The notes beneath the pieces were generated by a model. That model made no database searches. It was not told where the DNA came from and saw nothing but the letters and a program-made list of their open reading frames with translations. From Archaeoglobaceae archaeon (GTDB lineage: Archaea > Halobacteriota > Archaeoglobi > Archaeoglobales > Archaeoglobaceae), in the NCBI GenBank assembly GCA_025058955.1, contig JANXDV010000045.1, positions 1 through 8,708 of the forward strand: a stretch of 8,708 nucleotides of DNA. Direction: 5' to 3'. How positions within the stretch are numbered: the stretch's first letter is position 1; the number at the start of each line of letters is the position of its first letter. This document shows positions 1-6,482 of this stretch, one piece after another. The position numbers and the translations under genes were made by a program.

Positions 1-822
1 TGGACTCCAAGCGTTTTACTTCAACCAAATGGAAACTGGAACACTTCTTCCGCAACACCTGCAGGGATTAGCTTCCAATACGACCAAGTGCCAATAATCT
101 GGGCTAATGCGACGTTTAAGCTGATCAAAAGCACAAGCGAAGGATGGTTTGCGAACAGCGCAACTCTTAACGACTTCAACGCAACCTACGGAAGTAACTT
201 CATAGTGGTCGAGAAGATCTACATCATTGGCACTTACTTGGTTAAGGTAACGAAGCATGTGCTCTACAATTCAACCGCTTCATCTGGAACCACCAACGTC
301 TTCGACATATACTTAGTTGTCGAGAACATAGGTGGCAACTATTCACCTTACGTCTACGTCTACGATCTGATCCCGAGCAACTTTGCTGAACACAACTGGG
401 ATGCTCAATGGAACGACATATGGAGCACAAACTATGTTAACAAATCTTCAATGCTTGCAGGAAATGGAAGTCAAACATTTACTCCACTATTCCTTGGTAC
501 ATACCACAAGGGCCACTACTGGAGACTGATGCCAATAGCTTCGAATGCGGATGGAGATGGGAGCTACGAGGACTGGAATGAGATTGAAGCTAACGAGACA
601 GTCGTAATATTCTACCAGCTCGCTGGCACTGGAGACTTCAAGGTGCTCGATGCTTTCATCGTGGGCATAGATCCAATGTTCTCGCTGAACGAGCAAACAT
701 CGCCAAAGATCACACTTGTGAGCGGTGCAAAGGCAACGAGCTATGAAACAACGCTTGCGGTGATCGCTTTTGCCAGTTTCGGAATTCTCGCCTTCGTTGG
801 AAGAAGAAACGGACAAAAGTAG
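1..822 (+). CDS. C-terminal part of a membrane-anchored, probably glycosylated surface (S-layer-like) protein; 5' end outside window
   Basis: The frame is open from base 1, so at least 273 residues are visible and the true start lies upstream; the GTG at 88 is only an internal valine. The visible part is rich in Asn, Thr, Ser and Tyr, as in beta-rich extracellular domains. It has seven N-X-S/T sequons (about residues 14, 36, 60, 90, 147, 155, 198). Residues near 102-126 (VVENIGGNYSPYVYVYDLIP) recall the DUF11-type repeats of archaeal surface proteins, though this is only a resemblance. A hydrophobic helix at about 250-267, followed by GRRNGQK, looks like a C-terminal membrane anchor with a short cytoplasmic tail. 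There is no PGF-type sorting signal. By my count Asn is coded 17 times by AAC and 6 times by AAT, whereas the MBL gene has 3 AAC to 5 AAT, which hints at strong expression. An S-layer role is an inference; the family is not identified. Confidence 0.75.
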   Translation, partial: WTPSVLLQPNGNWNTSSATPAGISFQYDQVPIIWANATFKLIKSTSEGWFANSATLNDFNATYGSNFIVVEKIYIIGTYLVKVTKHVLYNSTASSGTTNVFDIYLVVENIGGNYSPYVYVYDLIPSNFAEHNWDAQWNDIWSTNYVNKSSMLAGNGSQTFTPLFLGTYHKGHYWRLMPIASNADGDGSYEDWNEIEANETVVIFYQLAGTGDFKVLDAFIVGIDPMFSLNEQTSPKITLVSGAKATSYETTLAVIAFASFGILAFVGRRNGQK

Positions 823-857
823 TTTAATTTTTAGTTTTTCATCTTTTTAAATTTTTT
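823..857 (+). terminator. T-rich archaeal terminator after the surface-protein gene
   Basis: Directly after the TAG stop come five runs of three to six T on the plus strand (823-825, 828-832, 835-839, 844-848, 852-857). Archaeal RNA polymerase commonly terminates at oligo-T tracts without a hairpin. The tract runs into the last codons of the convergent radical SAM gene. No matching T-run is visible for that gene on the minus strand. Confidence 0.5.
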
Positions 858-2247
858 CAACTCTCTCGATCAATTTTTCAAACTCTTCCGCAAGTCTTTG
901 CTTCTTGTATCCATGGTCTATGAAGTCCCATGGAAGCTCTTTTTCAATCTCAATAGCCTCGAGAAATCTGGTATATTTTCGGAAGTTTTCTCCTTCAAGC
1001 AGTCCAGAGACACTTTCATCTCCCCTTGCGAGAATTGCCTGAAGAATGAACTCCTTCAAATCTGGTTTTGAGAACTCTATTCCAAACTTTACACATTCCC
1101 TCTCAAGGATCTCGATCTTCATCCTCAATTTCTCTAAACCTCCTTCACCGCCAAATGAGAGCCATTGAAGAGGTGTATGAGGCTTGGGAACGAGTGGATT
1201 AACGGAGATCTCAATTCTTGGAATAAAATTTTTCATCTCCTTAGCCTGATAAACGATCTTCAACACATCTTCAAAGCTCTCTCCTGGCAATCCGATCATG
1301 TAGTAAAGCTTGAGCTTCTCGAATTTATCAGAACAGATCTCAACCACATTTCTAAGTTCTTCAGGGCTGATATCTTTCCTAAGGAATTCTGAAAGCTCTT
1401 GGGAAGCAGTTTCAGGAGCGAGTGTGAGCGTTTTAACATTTGCCATTTTAAGAAGCTCCAAAGTCTCTTCGTCTAAGTTATCCGCTCTTAGGGAGCTTGG
1501 AGAGACTTCAAAGCCTTTTTCAACGAATAGTTGGAGGATCTCTTTGAAACTTGGATGATCCGTTGGCGAGGGAGCAATTAAAGCTACTTTTTTTACTTCC
1601 TCTGGAAATGGTAGATCCTCAATCTTTCTCCACCTTGGTGGAGCATAGATCTGTCGCACAAGGCAGAAACTGCACTTTCTAACACAACCTCTCCCAATTT
1701 CAACAAGAAAACATCTCCCATATGCTCCTTCTCCTATGATCTCTTTCTCTAAATGTTTTCCGAGCCTTGAGTAAACTCTTTTGACTTTTTCCTCTTTTCC
1801 TGTGTAAAATCCTTCAATTCCAGAAAGCTCTTCAGGACTTCTAACGTAAAAGATCTCTTCAAGTCTTCCCTCCACTTCTCCGATGAAGAAAGCATCGAAA
1901 AATCCCAGCAAAGGTTTCGGATTCTCCATAACGCATGGACCTCCTGCGATCTTTAAACCTCTGAAACCGCTCTTCTTCAGAATTTCAATTGCTTTGAAGT
2001 AGTCCATTTCATACTGCAAGCTGAAAAGAGCAACATCGAATTCTGAAAGCGGTGTTCCAGATTCTAAGCTTCGAAGTCCATTGAAAACGTCAGAATAGAA
2101 ACGCTCACAGATCGCAAAATCGTTCAGTTCCGCATAGATCCTTTGCAACCCTACATTTGCAATTCCACCTACATAGCGATTTGGATAAACAAGCGCAACC
2201 TTCTTAACACCTTTTCGAAACCTTCGCTGGAAAGGGTTGAATTCCAT
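847..2247 (-). CDS. Radical SAM protein with N-terminal B12-binding-like domain, substrate unknown
   Basis: From the chosen start the protein has 466 residues. Residues about 13-140 look like a Rossmann-type B12-binding-like domain (KVALVYPNRYVGG, then AGGPCVMENP and FIGEVEGR), but I see no DxHxxG cobalamin motif. The radical SAM core follows with GRGCVRKCSFC, a CX3CX2C motif with Cys 188, 192 and 195 to bind the 4Fe-4S cluster. Further family-like segments are SLRADNLDEETLELL, LAPETAS, YYMIGLPGES and NPLVPKPHTPLQW. These resemble the uncharacterised archaeal and bacterial B12-binding-domain radical SAM group (YgiQ/TIGR03960-like), recalled rather than searched. The longest frame starts at 2307, with another ATG at 2301. 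I prefer the ATG at 2247 because a TATA-like element lies 27 bases upstream and the B12-like domain begins soon after. It is divergent from the MBL gene and probably shares its promoter. The reaction cannot be named from the sequence. Confidence 0.85.
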   Translation of the reverse strand: MEFNPFQRRFRKGVKKVALVYPNRYVGGIANVGLQRIYAELNDFAICERFYSDVFNGLRSLESGTPLSEFDVALFSLQYEMDYFKAIEILKKSGFRGLKIAGGPCVMENPKPLLGFFDAFFIGEVEGRLEEIFYVRSPEELSGIEGFYTGKEEKVKRVYSRLGKHLEKEIIGEGAYGRCFLVEIGRGCVRKCSFCLVRQIYAPPRWRKIEDLPFPEEVKKVALIAPSPTDHPSFKEILQLFVEKGFEVSPSSLRADNLDEETLELLKMANVKTLTLAPETASQELSEFLRKDISPEELRNVVEICSDKFEKLKLYYMIGLPGESFEDVLKIVYQAKEMKNFIPRIEISVNPLVPKPHTPLQWLSFGGEGGLEKLRMKIEILERECVKFGIEFSKPDLKEFILQAILARGDESVSGLLEGENFRKYTRFLEAIEIEKELPWDFIDHGYKKQRLAEEFEKLIERVEKI

Positions 2248-2261
2248 CCCTTCTAAATTCC

Positions 2262-2285
2262 GAGCAAAAAATTTTAAGTTTTCTC
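2262..2285. promoter_or_regulatory. Candidate bidirectional promoter for the radical SAM and MBL genes
   Basis: The 52 bases between the preferred starts (2247 minus, 2300 plus) hold one nearly symmetric AT element, AAAAAATTTTAAG at 2266-2278. On the minus strand it reads GAGAAAACTTAAAAT, a plausible BRE/TATA about 27 bases from the ATG at 2247. On the plus strand, GAGCAAAAAATTTTAAG lies about 25 bases from the ATG at 2300. Both distances fit leaderless transcripts, and neither start has a properly spaced Shine-Dalgarno site. The promoter calls are inferred from pattern and spacing only. Confidence 0.5.
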
Positions 2286-2299
2286 GCGTTTCTATTTTC

Positions 2300-3220
2300 A
2301 TGAACATAATTGAAGTTGCTGAAAACCTCTATCTCGTAGATCTACCGCAAAGCGTTGAAGGTTTCAGGAAATTTATAAGCAGTTGGATAGTTAAAGATGG
2401 CTCAAAAGCGTTACTTGTTGATATAGGTCCAAAATCGACGATCCCAAAGCTGATCGAGGCGTTGAATTATCTTGGAGTAAAGAATGTCGAATTCATCCTT
2501 CTCACTCACATTCATCTCGATCACTCAGGCGGAATTGCAGAGCTCTTGAAGAAGTTTCCCGAGGCAAAAGTTGTTGCCCACAGAAGTGCGAGAAAGCATC
2601 TAATAGATCCAGAAAAGCTATGGAAAGCTTCGATTGAGGCAATTGGAGAACTTGCAGAAGTTTACGGTAAACCCGAAGGAATTAAGGAGACGAATTTGTA
2701 TTCTGGAAAAATAGAGTTTGCAGGAAAGGAGATCGAAGTCATTGAAACTCCAGGACATGCGTCGCATCATCAGAGCTATCTTTTTGGCGATTTTCTCTTC
2801 ATCGGCGAATGTGCGGGAGTGCATATACCTCTGAAGAACGACTACTATCTTCGCCCTGCAACTCCGCCTAAGTTTTACTATGAGCCCGCAATGGATACGC
2901 TTGAAAAGATCTTAAAACTTGGAAGCAAACGTGTTTGTTTTGCGCATTTCGGCTTCAAAAGGGACAGTGTCGAAATAGTCGAAAGAGCAATGAAACAGCT
3001 AAAACTTTGGGTTTCTACAGTTTACGACATAGCCTGCAAGAGAGACGTTAGAGATGAGAAAGAGCTTATAAGAATTGCGAAAGAGGAACTACTTGAGAAG
3101 GACATAAAGTTCTCAAATTACAAACTTCTTGACGAAGATCTGAAAAAAAGGGAAGACTTCTTCATAGCAAATTCTTTGAAGGGAATCCAAGAGTTCGTTT
3201 ACGAAACTTACTGTCTCTGA
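2300..3220 (+). CDS. Metallo-beta-lactamase-fold metallohydrolase (glyoxalase II-like)
   Basis: The 306-residue protein starts MNIIEVAENLYLVDLP, the usual first strand of this fold. The frame is open upstream to 2237, but those 21 codons overlap the divergent gene and its promoter. Metal-binding motifs are HIHLDH at 70-75, GHASHH from 152 (first ligand His153) and AHFGF with His216. In the family I recall here, the bridging aspartate sits in GDAAGV; this protein has GECAGV, with Glu170 in that place. Strings such as LRPATPPKF and the helical C-terminal 90 residues fit a group of archaeal and bacterial MBL hydrolases whose substrates are mostly unknown. A thioester or other ester hydrolase is possible, but no specific reaction can be assigned. 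The gene is first in an operon with tatC, whose ribosome site overlaps this gene's TGA stop. Confidence 0.85.
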   Translation: MNIIEVAENLYLVDLPQSVEGFRKFISSWIVKDGSKALLVDIGPKSTIPKLIEALNYLGVKNVEFILLTHIHLDHSGGIAELLKKFPEAKVVAHRSARKHLIDPEKLWKASIEAIGELAEVYGKPEGIKETNLYSGKIEFAGKEIEVIETPGHASHHQSYLFGDFLFIGECAGVHIPLKNDYYLRPATPPKFYYEPAMDTLEKILKLGSKRVCFAHFGFKRDSVEIVERAMKQLKLWVSTVYDIACKRDVRDEKELIRIAKEELLEKDIKFSNYKLLDEDLKKREDFFIANSLKGIQEFVYETYCL

Positions 3221-3224
3221 GGTG
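3219..3224 (+). promoter_or_regulatory. Shine-Dalgarno site for tatC, fixing its TTG start
   Basis: GAGGTG is fully complementary to the conserved archaeal 16S 3' tail and lies five bases before the TTG at 3230. It overlaps the TGA stop of the MBL gene (3218-3220), so tatC translation is probably coupled to that gene. Confidence 0.75.
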
Positions 3225-3229
3225 CTCAG

Positions 3230-4066
3230 TTGGAGGCAAAGGATTGGGCAAGAATACTGGTTGAGATCAGAAAAAATCTGCTAAGGATCTCGATCATAGT
3301 GATCCTCGCAACCCTCATTTCTTTCCCATTTACACCAAAGATCATTCAATTCTTACTCGAGGAGTTCTATCCAGAGCAAGAGCTCACGATTGAGGAGATC
3401 GGGAGGATCTCAGAGGAGCTAAGTAAAACCTTAGAGGTTTTAAGAAATAATACAGAAAACAAAAGTGCAGTCTTAGAAGAGCTGAAGAGAATTTCAAGAC
3501 TGATCTCACCCTATGGTGGTCCTATTGTGCTCACACCGCTCGAAGCTCTGGTTTTGAGTCTCAAGATCTCGATCGCAATTGGTATAGCTTCTTCAATCCC
3601 CTACGTTCTGATTTTAGCAAGCAAAGCACTGAAATCGAGGGGGTTGCTTAGGACAAAAGCTTTTCACTATGCAATATCCAGTTTTCTCTTTTTCCTCTTA
3701 GGAACAATTTACGGATTTTACATTGTGAAGTTCATAATTCATTTTCTTCATGGAATAACGAAGGAGCAAGGCGTGATTCCACTATACAATTTGGCAGAAT
3801 TTGTGAACTTTGTTCTATTCATGATCGTCTTATTCGGCTTCTTCTTTCAAATTCCTGTAGTAATGGTATTTCTTGTGAGAAACCACATTCTAAAATATGA
3901 AACCCTGAAATATTATCGCAGACACTGCTATCTCCTCTTCTTCATTCTCTCAGCCATAGCAACACCTACAGTGGACATATTCACTCAGACGATGCTCGCT
4001 TTACCAATGATCTTCCTTTTTGAGTTCGGGCTTTTGTTTTCAAAAGTAATTTCTAAAACGGGTTGA
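3230..4066 (+). CDS. tatC: Sec-independent (twin-arginine) translocase subunit TatC, divergent
   Basis: The 278-residue membrane protein has about six hydrophobic segments (near 18-34, 104-127, 146-171, 187-216, 233-247, 254-272), the TatC topology. TatC hallmarks are LVEIRKNLLR near the N-terminus (compare HLxELRxRL), LTPLEALVLSLK before helix 2, LFGFFFQIPVV in helix 4, and SAIATPTVDIFTQ with Asp249 before helix 6. TatC binds twin-arginine signal peptides and, with TatA, moves folded proteins across the cytoplasmic membrane. Two features are odd. The FGxxFExP motif has Gln207 in place of the usual glutamate. The first external loop, about 35-103, is long and holds a likely coiled coil at 52-92 with two N-glycosylation sequons. 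The TTG start is supported by a strong ribosome site. It sits ten bases after the MBL gene; no tatA gene is in the window. Confidence 0.85.
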   Translation: MEAKDWARILVEIRKNLLRISIIVILATLISFPFTPKIIQFLLEEFYPEQELTIEEIGRISEELSKTLEVLRNNTENKSAVLEELKRISRLISPYGGPIVLTPLEALVLSLKISIAIGIASSIPYVLILASKALKSRGLLRTKAFHYAISSFLFFLLGTIYGFYIVKFIIHFLHGITKEQGVIPLYNLAEFVNFVLFMIVLFGFFFQIPVVMVFLVRNHILKYETLKYYRRHCYLLFFILSAIATPTVDIFTQTMLALPMIFLFEFGLLFSKVISKTG

Positions 4067-4121
4067 TCTTCAATGGAAAAGTTCTGGTCTTTTCATAACT
4101 CAAACAGCTTCAATATCTTTA

Positions 4122-4136
4122 CCAAAAGTTTATTAC
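4122..4136 (+). promoter_or_regulatory. BRE/TATA promoter of the PHP gene
   Basis: CCAAAAGTTTATTAC has an A-rich BRE-like half followed by the TATA-like TTTATTAC at 4129-4136. The TATA centre is about 27 bases before the ATG at 4160, as expected for a leaderless archaeal transcript. It lies in the 93-base gap after tatC, which shows no other clear signal. Confidence 0.6.
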
Positions 4137-4159
4137 TCACTCGGAGCTCAAGTCCTCGT

Positions 4160-4798
4160 ATGTTCGATCTGCATACCCACTCGATCTTCAGCGATGGGGA
4201 ACTTGTTCCAAGTGAGATTGCGAGGAGACTTTCCGCGGTTGGAAACGAAGGTTTTGCGATCACGGATCATGCAGACTTCTCAAACATCTCCTTTGTCCTC
4301 TCAAACCTTTTAAAACTGAGGGAGATCGAATTCGAGATCGAATTTCTCGTTGGTGTTGAGATCACGCACGTTCCACCAAGACTTATCGGGAAAGCGGTAG
4401 AACTTGCATGGAAGGAGGGGGCGGAGATAGTTATTGTGCATGGCGAAACGATCTCGGAGCCAGTTGCAGAAGGAACAAATTCGAATGCTTTAGATGAGGA
4501 AATAAACATCCTCGCTCATCCTGGACTGATCAGCGAAAAAGATGCGGAGAAAGCAAAAGAAAATGGAATCTTTTTAGAGATCTCTGCAAGAAGAGGACAT
4601 TGTTTTGCTAATGGGCATGTTGCAAGGATTGCAGAGAAAATTTCATGCGAGCTCGTGATCAACACCGACATGCATACTCCGGCGGACATAATAAATTCGG
4701 AAACCGCAAGAAAAATTCTATTGGGAGCGGGGATAAAGAGTGCGGATAAGGTTTTGGAAAATAATGAGAGATTATTCAGGAAACTTAGGAACAGGTAG
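4160..4798 (+). CDS. PHP-domain phosphoesterase, histidinol-phosphatase-like
   Basis: The 212-residue protein begins MFDLHTHSIFSDGE, the standard first motif of the PHP fold. All expected metal-ligand positions appear: His5, His7, Asp12, His37 in TDHADF, Glu68 in GVEITH, His94 in VHGET, His120 in LAHPGL, and Asp170 with His172 in NTDMHTP. This fits a trinuclear-metal phosphoesterase. The size and the HGETISEPV stretch match archaeal proteins usually labelled histidinol-phosphate phosphatase domain proteins; that substrate is inferred from the family name and not proven. The frame stays open back to an ATG at 4073, but that extension has no ribosome site and would contain the promoter. The PHP motif starts at once after the ATG at 4160. 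Its last nine codons overlap the polyprenyl synthase gene on the other strand. Confidence 0.85.
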   Translation: MFDLHTHSIFSDGELVPSEIARRLSAVGNEGFAITDHADFSNISFVLSNLLKLREIEFEIEFLVGVEITHVPPRLIGKAVELAWKEGAEIVIVHGETISEPVAEGTNSNALDEEINILAHPGLISEKDAEKAKENGIFLEISARRGHCFANGHVARIAEKISCELVINTDMHTPADIINSETARKILLGAGIKSADKVLENNERLFRKLRNR

Positions 4799-5677
4799 CC
4801 TTTTTTCGAGCATTTCTGAAGTCATTATGCTAACGATCTTTTCAAGTTTCTCCCTTTCCCCACATTTTGGAAATTGCTTTAGAGCACTTAGGCTTTTATT
4901 TGCAAATATGGATATAAGCTCTAAAACCTTTTCAATACCCCTCTTTTCCCCAAATTTCTTCGCATAGATCTGCGGAAGTGTCATTGATTCGAAATGGGCT
5001 TTTTTGTCATTTAAAGCATCGAGATATTCCAGAAGATCGTCTACAAGCTGGTAAGCCATTCCCAAGTTAAATCCATAGTCATAAAGCCTCTCCATTGCGA
5101 TCTCGTCTCGAGATGTTATCCTGCAAGCAAGTTCAGCCATGTATGCAAAGCCGTAAGCGGTCTTTTTCTCTATGCACTCAAAATAATCTCTCTCCTCGAA
5201 TTTCTCTTTATTGCTGTATATATCCATAATCTCACCTTCACACATTTTCAAACCGGCAATTGCAGATTCTCGAACGATCTCTTCTCCATAAACTGAAGTG
5301 AGTTCCACAGCCTTTGAAATCAGCCAATCTCCTACAACTATTGCAAAAGCTGGGCTGTATTTTTTATGCAAAGGGATCACGTTCCTTCTAAGCTCCGCAC
5401 CATCTATTATATCATCATGGATCAAGCTTGCGGTGTGTAGAAGTTCTCCAGCGATTGCAAGGTTCATCAACCTCTCGTAGCTACCTCCACACATTCTACC
5501 TGCAACAAGAGCTATGAGTGGACGAATTCTCTTCCCTCCACTAAAAACGATGTATTCTACAGCGTCTCTTATTTTCGGATTCTCGATCGAGCTTACAAAC
5601 TTCTTGAGTTCCTTCTCTAAAACTTTGAATTCTTCCCAGTTCTCGACCACCAATTTTTCGGATGAGGGTATGAACAT
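4772..5677 (-). CDS. Trans-polyprenyl diphosphate synthase, probably long-chain
   Basis: At 301 residues it has the all-helical isoprenyl synthase signature: GGKRIRP (47-53), the first Asp-rich motif DDIID (88-92), Arg97-Arg98, GDWL (116-119), Lys172-Thr173 and YQLVDDLLEY with the second motif at 213-217. These enzymes add isopentenyl diphosphate units to an allylic diphosphate. The residue five places before the first motif, which gates chain length, is Ala83 in HTASLIHDD. That is as in octaprenyl-type enzymes and unlike short-chain forms with a bulky residue there. A quinone side-chain role is therefore likelier than C20 lipid synthesis, but this is inference. The second motif ends in Glu rather than Asp, and the usual GKPxGxDLxxGKxTLP stretch is shortened to NDKKAHFESMTLP. 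The ATG is ten bases after the EamA stop, so it is probably the last gene of that operon. Confidence 0.85.
   Translation of the reverse strand: MFIPSSEKLVVENWEEFKVLEKELKKFVSSIENPKIRDAVEYIVFSGGKRIRPLIALVAGRMCGGSYERLMNLAIAGELLHTASLIHDDIIDGAELRRNVIPLHKKYSPAFAIVVGDWLISKAVELTSVYGEEIVRESAIAGLKMCEGEIMDIYSNKEKFEERDYFECIEKKTAYGFAYMAELACRITSRDEIAMERLYDYGFNLGMAYQLVDDLLEYLDALNDKKAHFESMTLPQIYAKKFGEKRGIEKVLELISIFANKSLSALKQFPKCGEREKLEKIVSIMTSEMLEKRLPVPKFPE
4801..4806 (+). terminator. Possible oligo-T terminator after the PHP gene
   Basis: Six T residues lie two bases after the PHP stop codon, inside the 3' coding end of the convergent polyprenyl synthase gene. A single T6 run is weak evidence and may only reflect Lys codons on the other strand. 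Confidence 0.25.
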
Positions 5678-5687
5678 ATAATCTTTT

Positions 5688-6482
5688 TCACTTCCTCCAA
5701 GCCAAGGTTGTTGCTAATAACACGAGTAAACCTCCAAAGATTTGAGTAGTGGTGAGAATTTCACCAAAATAAAGAAAGCCGATTAGAATCGCAAAAACTG
5801 GCTCAATAAGGGCAATTATTGGAGCTTTTTGAAGTTTAACCCTTCTCACTCCGTAGATGAAGAGTGTGAATGGGATTGCAGTTGGAATCAAGCCCAATGC
5901 AAGAGCCCAAAAAAGCGAGAATTCAGAAAAGCTTACGATTGAGTATGGGAGTAGTATTAAGGAGCCAAAAAAGACGTTAAAGAATGTTATGTGAAATGCT
6001 GGATAATTTTTAGCTTTTTTTGTCAGCCAGAAGACAAAAGAATAACTAATTCCGGAAATTATTCCAGATAACAAGCCAAGATTGAACCTTGGGTAAGGAG
6101 AGAGCATCAAATAAAGTCCAAAAATTCCCAGCGGGATTGATAGAAGAGTTGTCCGATCTATTTTTTCTCCACTCAGAATTGAAATTATAAGAACGTAGAT
6201 CGGAGCGGTGTAGAGCAATAGAGCAGCGGTTCCCGCTTCGATCTGCTGGATGGCGTTTATGTAAGAAACTATGGTGAGAAGATTGAAAAAGGCTAAGGCG
6301 AAATGAAGTTTAGTTATTTGAATTTTTTCATTCATTAAAAAAAGAAAAGGCAGAAGAAAAACGGTAGCGAATGAAAGGCGTAGAAATGCGACGAAAAGTG
6401 GATCGCTACCAGTATTGCGAACGAAGATCGAAATGGTTCCCATTAGAATTGCAGAAAAAAGAATTGCAAACTCTCCTCGCAT
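5688..6482 (-). CDS. EamA/DMT-family membrane transporter
   Basis: The 264-residue protein consists almost wholly of hydrophobic helices, about ten in two repeats (roughly 1-127 and 134-262). This is the two-EamA-domain plan of drug/metabolite transporters. The end of the second repeat carries the family pattern IEPVFAILIGFLYFGE followed by TTTQIFGGLLVL; the first repeat has YTAPIYVLIISILSGEK in the equivalent place. These carriers move small metabolites, including amino acids, across the cytoplasmic membrane, usually as exporters; the substrate cannot be read from the sequence. Its ATG overlaps the trpB2 stop by one base (TAATG), so the two genes are almost certainly cotranscribed and translationally coupled. 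Because the DMT group includes an aromatic amino acid exporter (YddG), tryptophan or indole is one possible cargo. That is context-based inference only. Confidence 0.85.
   Translation of the reverse strand: MRGEFAILFSAILMGTISIFVRNTGSDPLFVAFLRLSFATVFLLPFLFLMNEKIQITKLHFALAFFNLLTIVSYINAIQQIEAGTAALLLYTAPIYVLIISILSGEKIDRTTLLSIPLGIFGLYLMLSPYPRFNLGLLSGIISGISYSFVFWLTKKAKNYPAFHITFFNVFFGSLILLPYSIVSFSEFSLFWALALGLIPTAIPFTLFIYGVRRVKLQKAPIIALIEPVFAILIGFLYFGEILTTTQIFGGLLVLLATTLAWRK
5694..5698 (-). promoter_or_regulatory. Possible ribosome-binding site for the polyprenyl synthase
   Basis: GGAGG on the minus strand is a good anti-Shine-Dalgarno match. It lies inside the last EamA codons but is 16 bases from the ATG at 5677, which is longer than usual. 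Coupling through the nearby EamA stop may matter more. No better start codon is visible. Confidence 0.3.

Noticed and set aside
487..816. Minus-strand open frame of 109 codons opposite the surface-protein gene
   Set aside because: Its composition is not protein-like (Cys- and Ser-rich, low complexity) and it is a shadow of a clear gene. Similar frames at 16-258 and 242-430 are rejected for the same reason.
1165..1558. Plus-strand open frames opposite the radical SAM gene
   Set aside because: They are shadows of a strongly supported coding sequence, with no ribosome site or promoter.
2237..2299. N-terminal extension of the MBL protein by 21 residues
   Set aside because: It covers the divergent promoter region and precedes the normal first strand of the fold.
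2299..2302. CATG serving as ATG start codon on both strands for the radical SAM and MBL genes
   Set aside because: It is eye-catching, but the start at 2247 fits the radical SAM fold and the TATA spacing better. The 2301 and 2307 starts remain possible alternatives.
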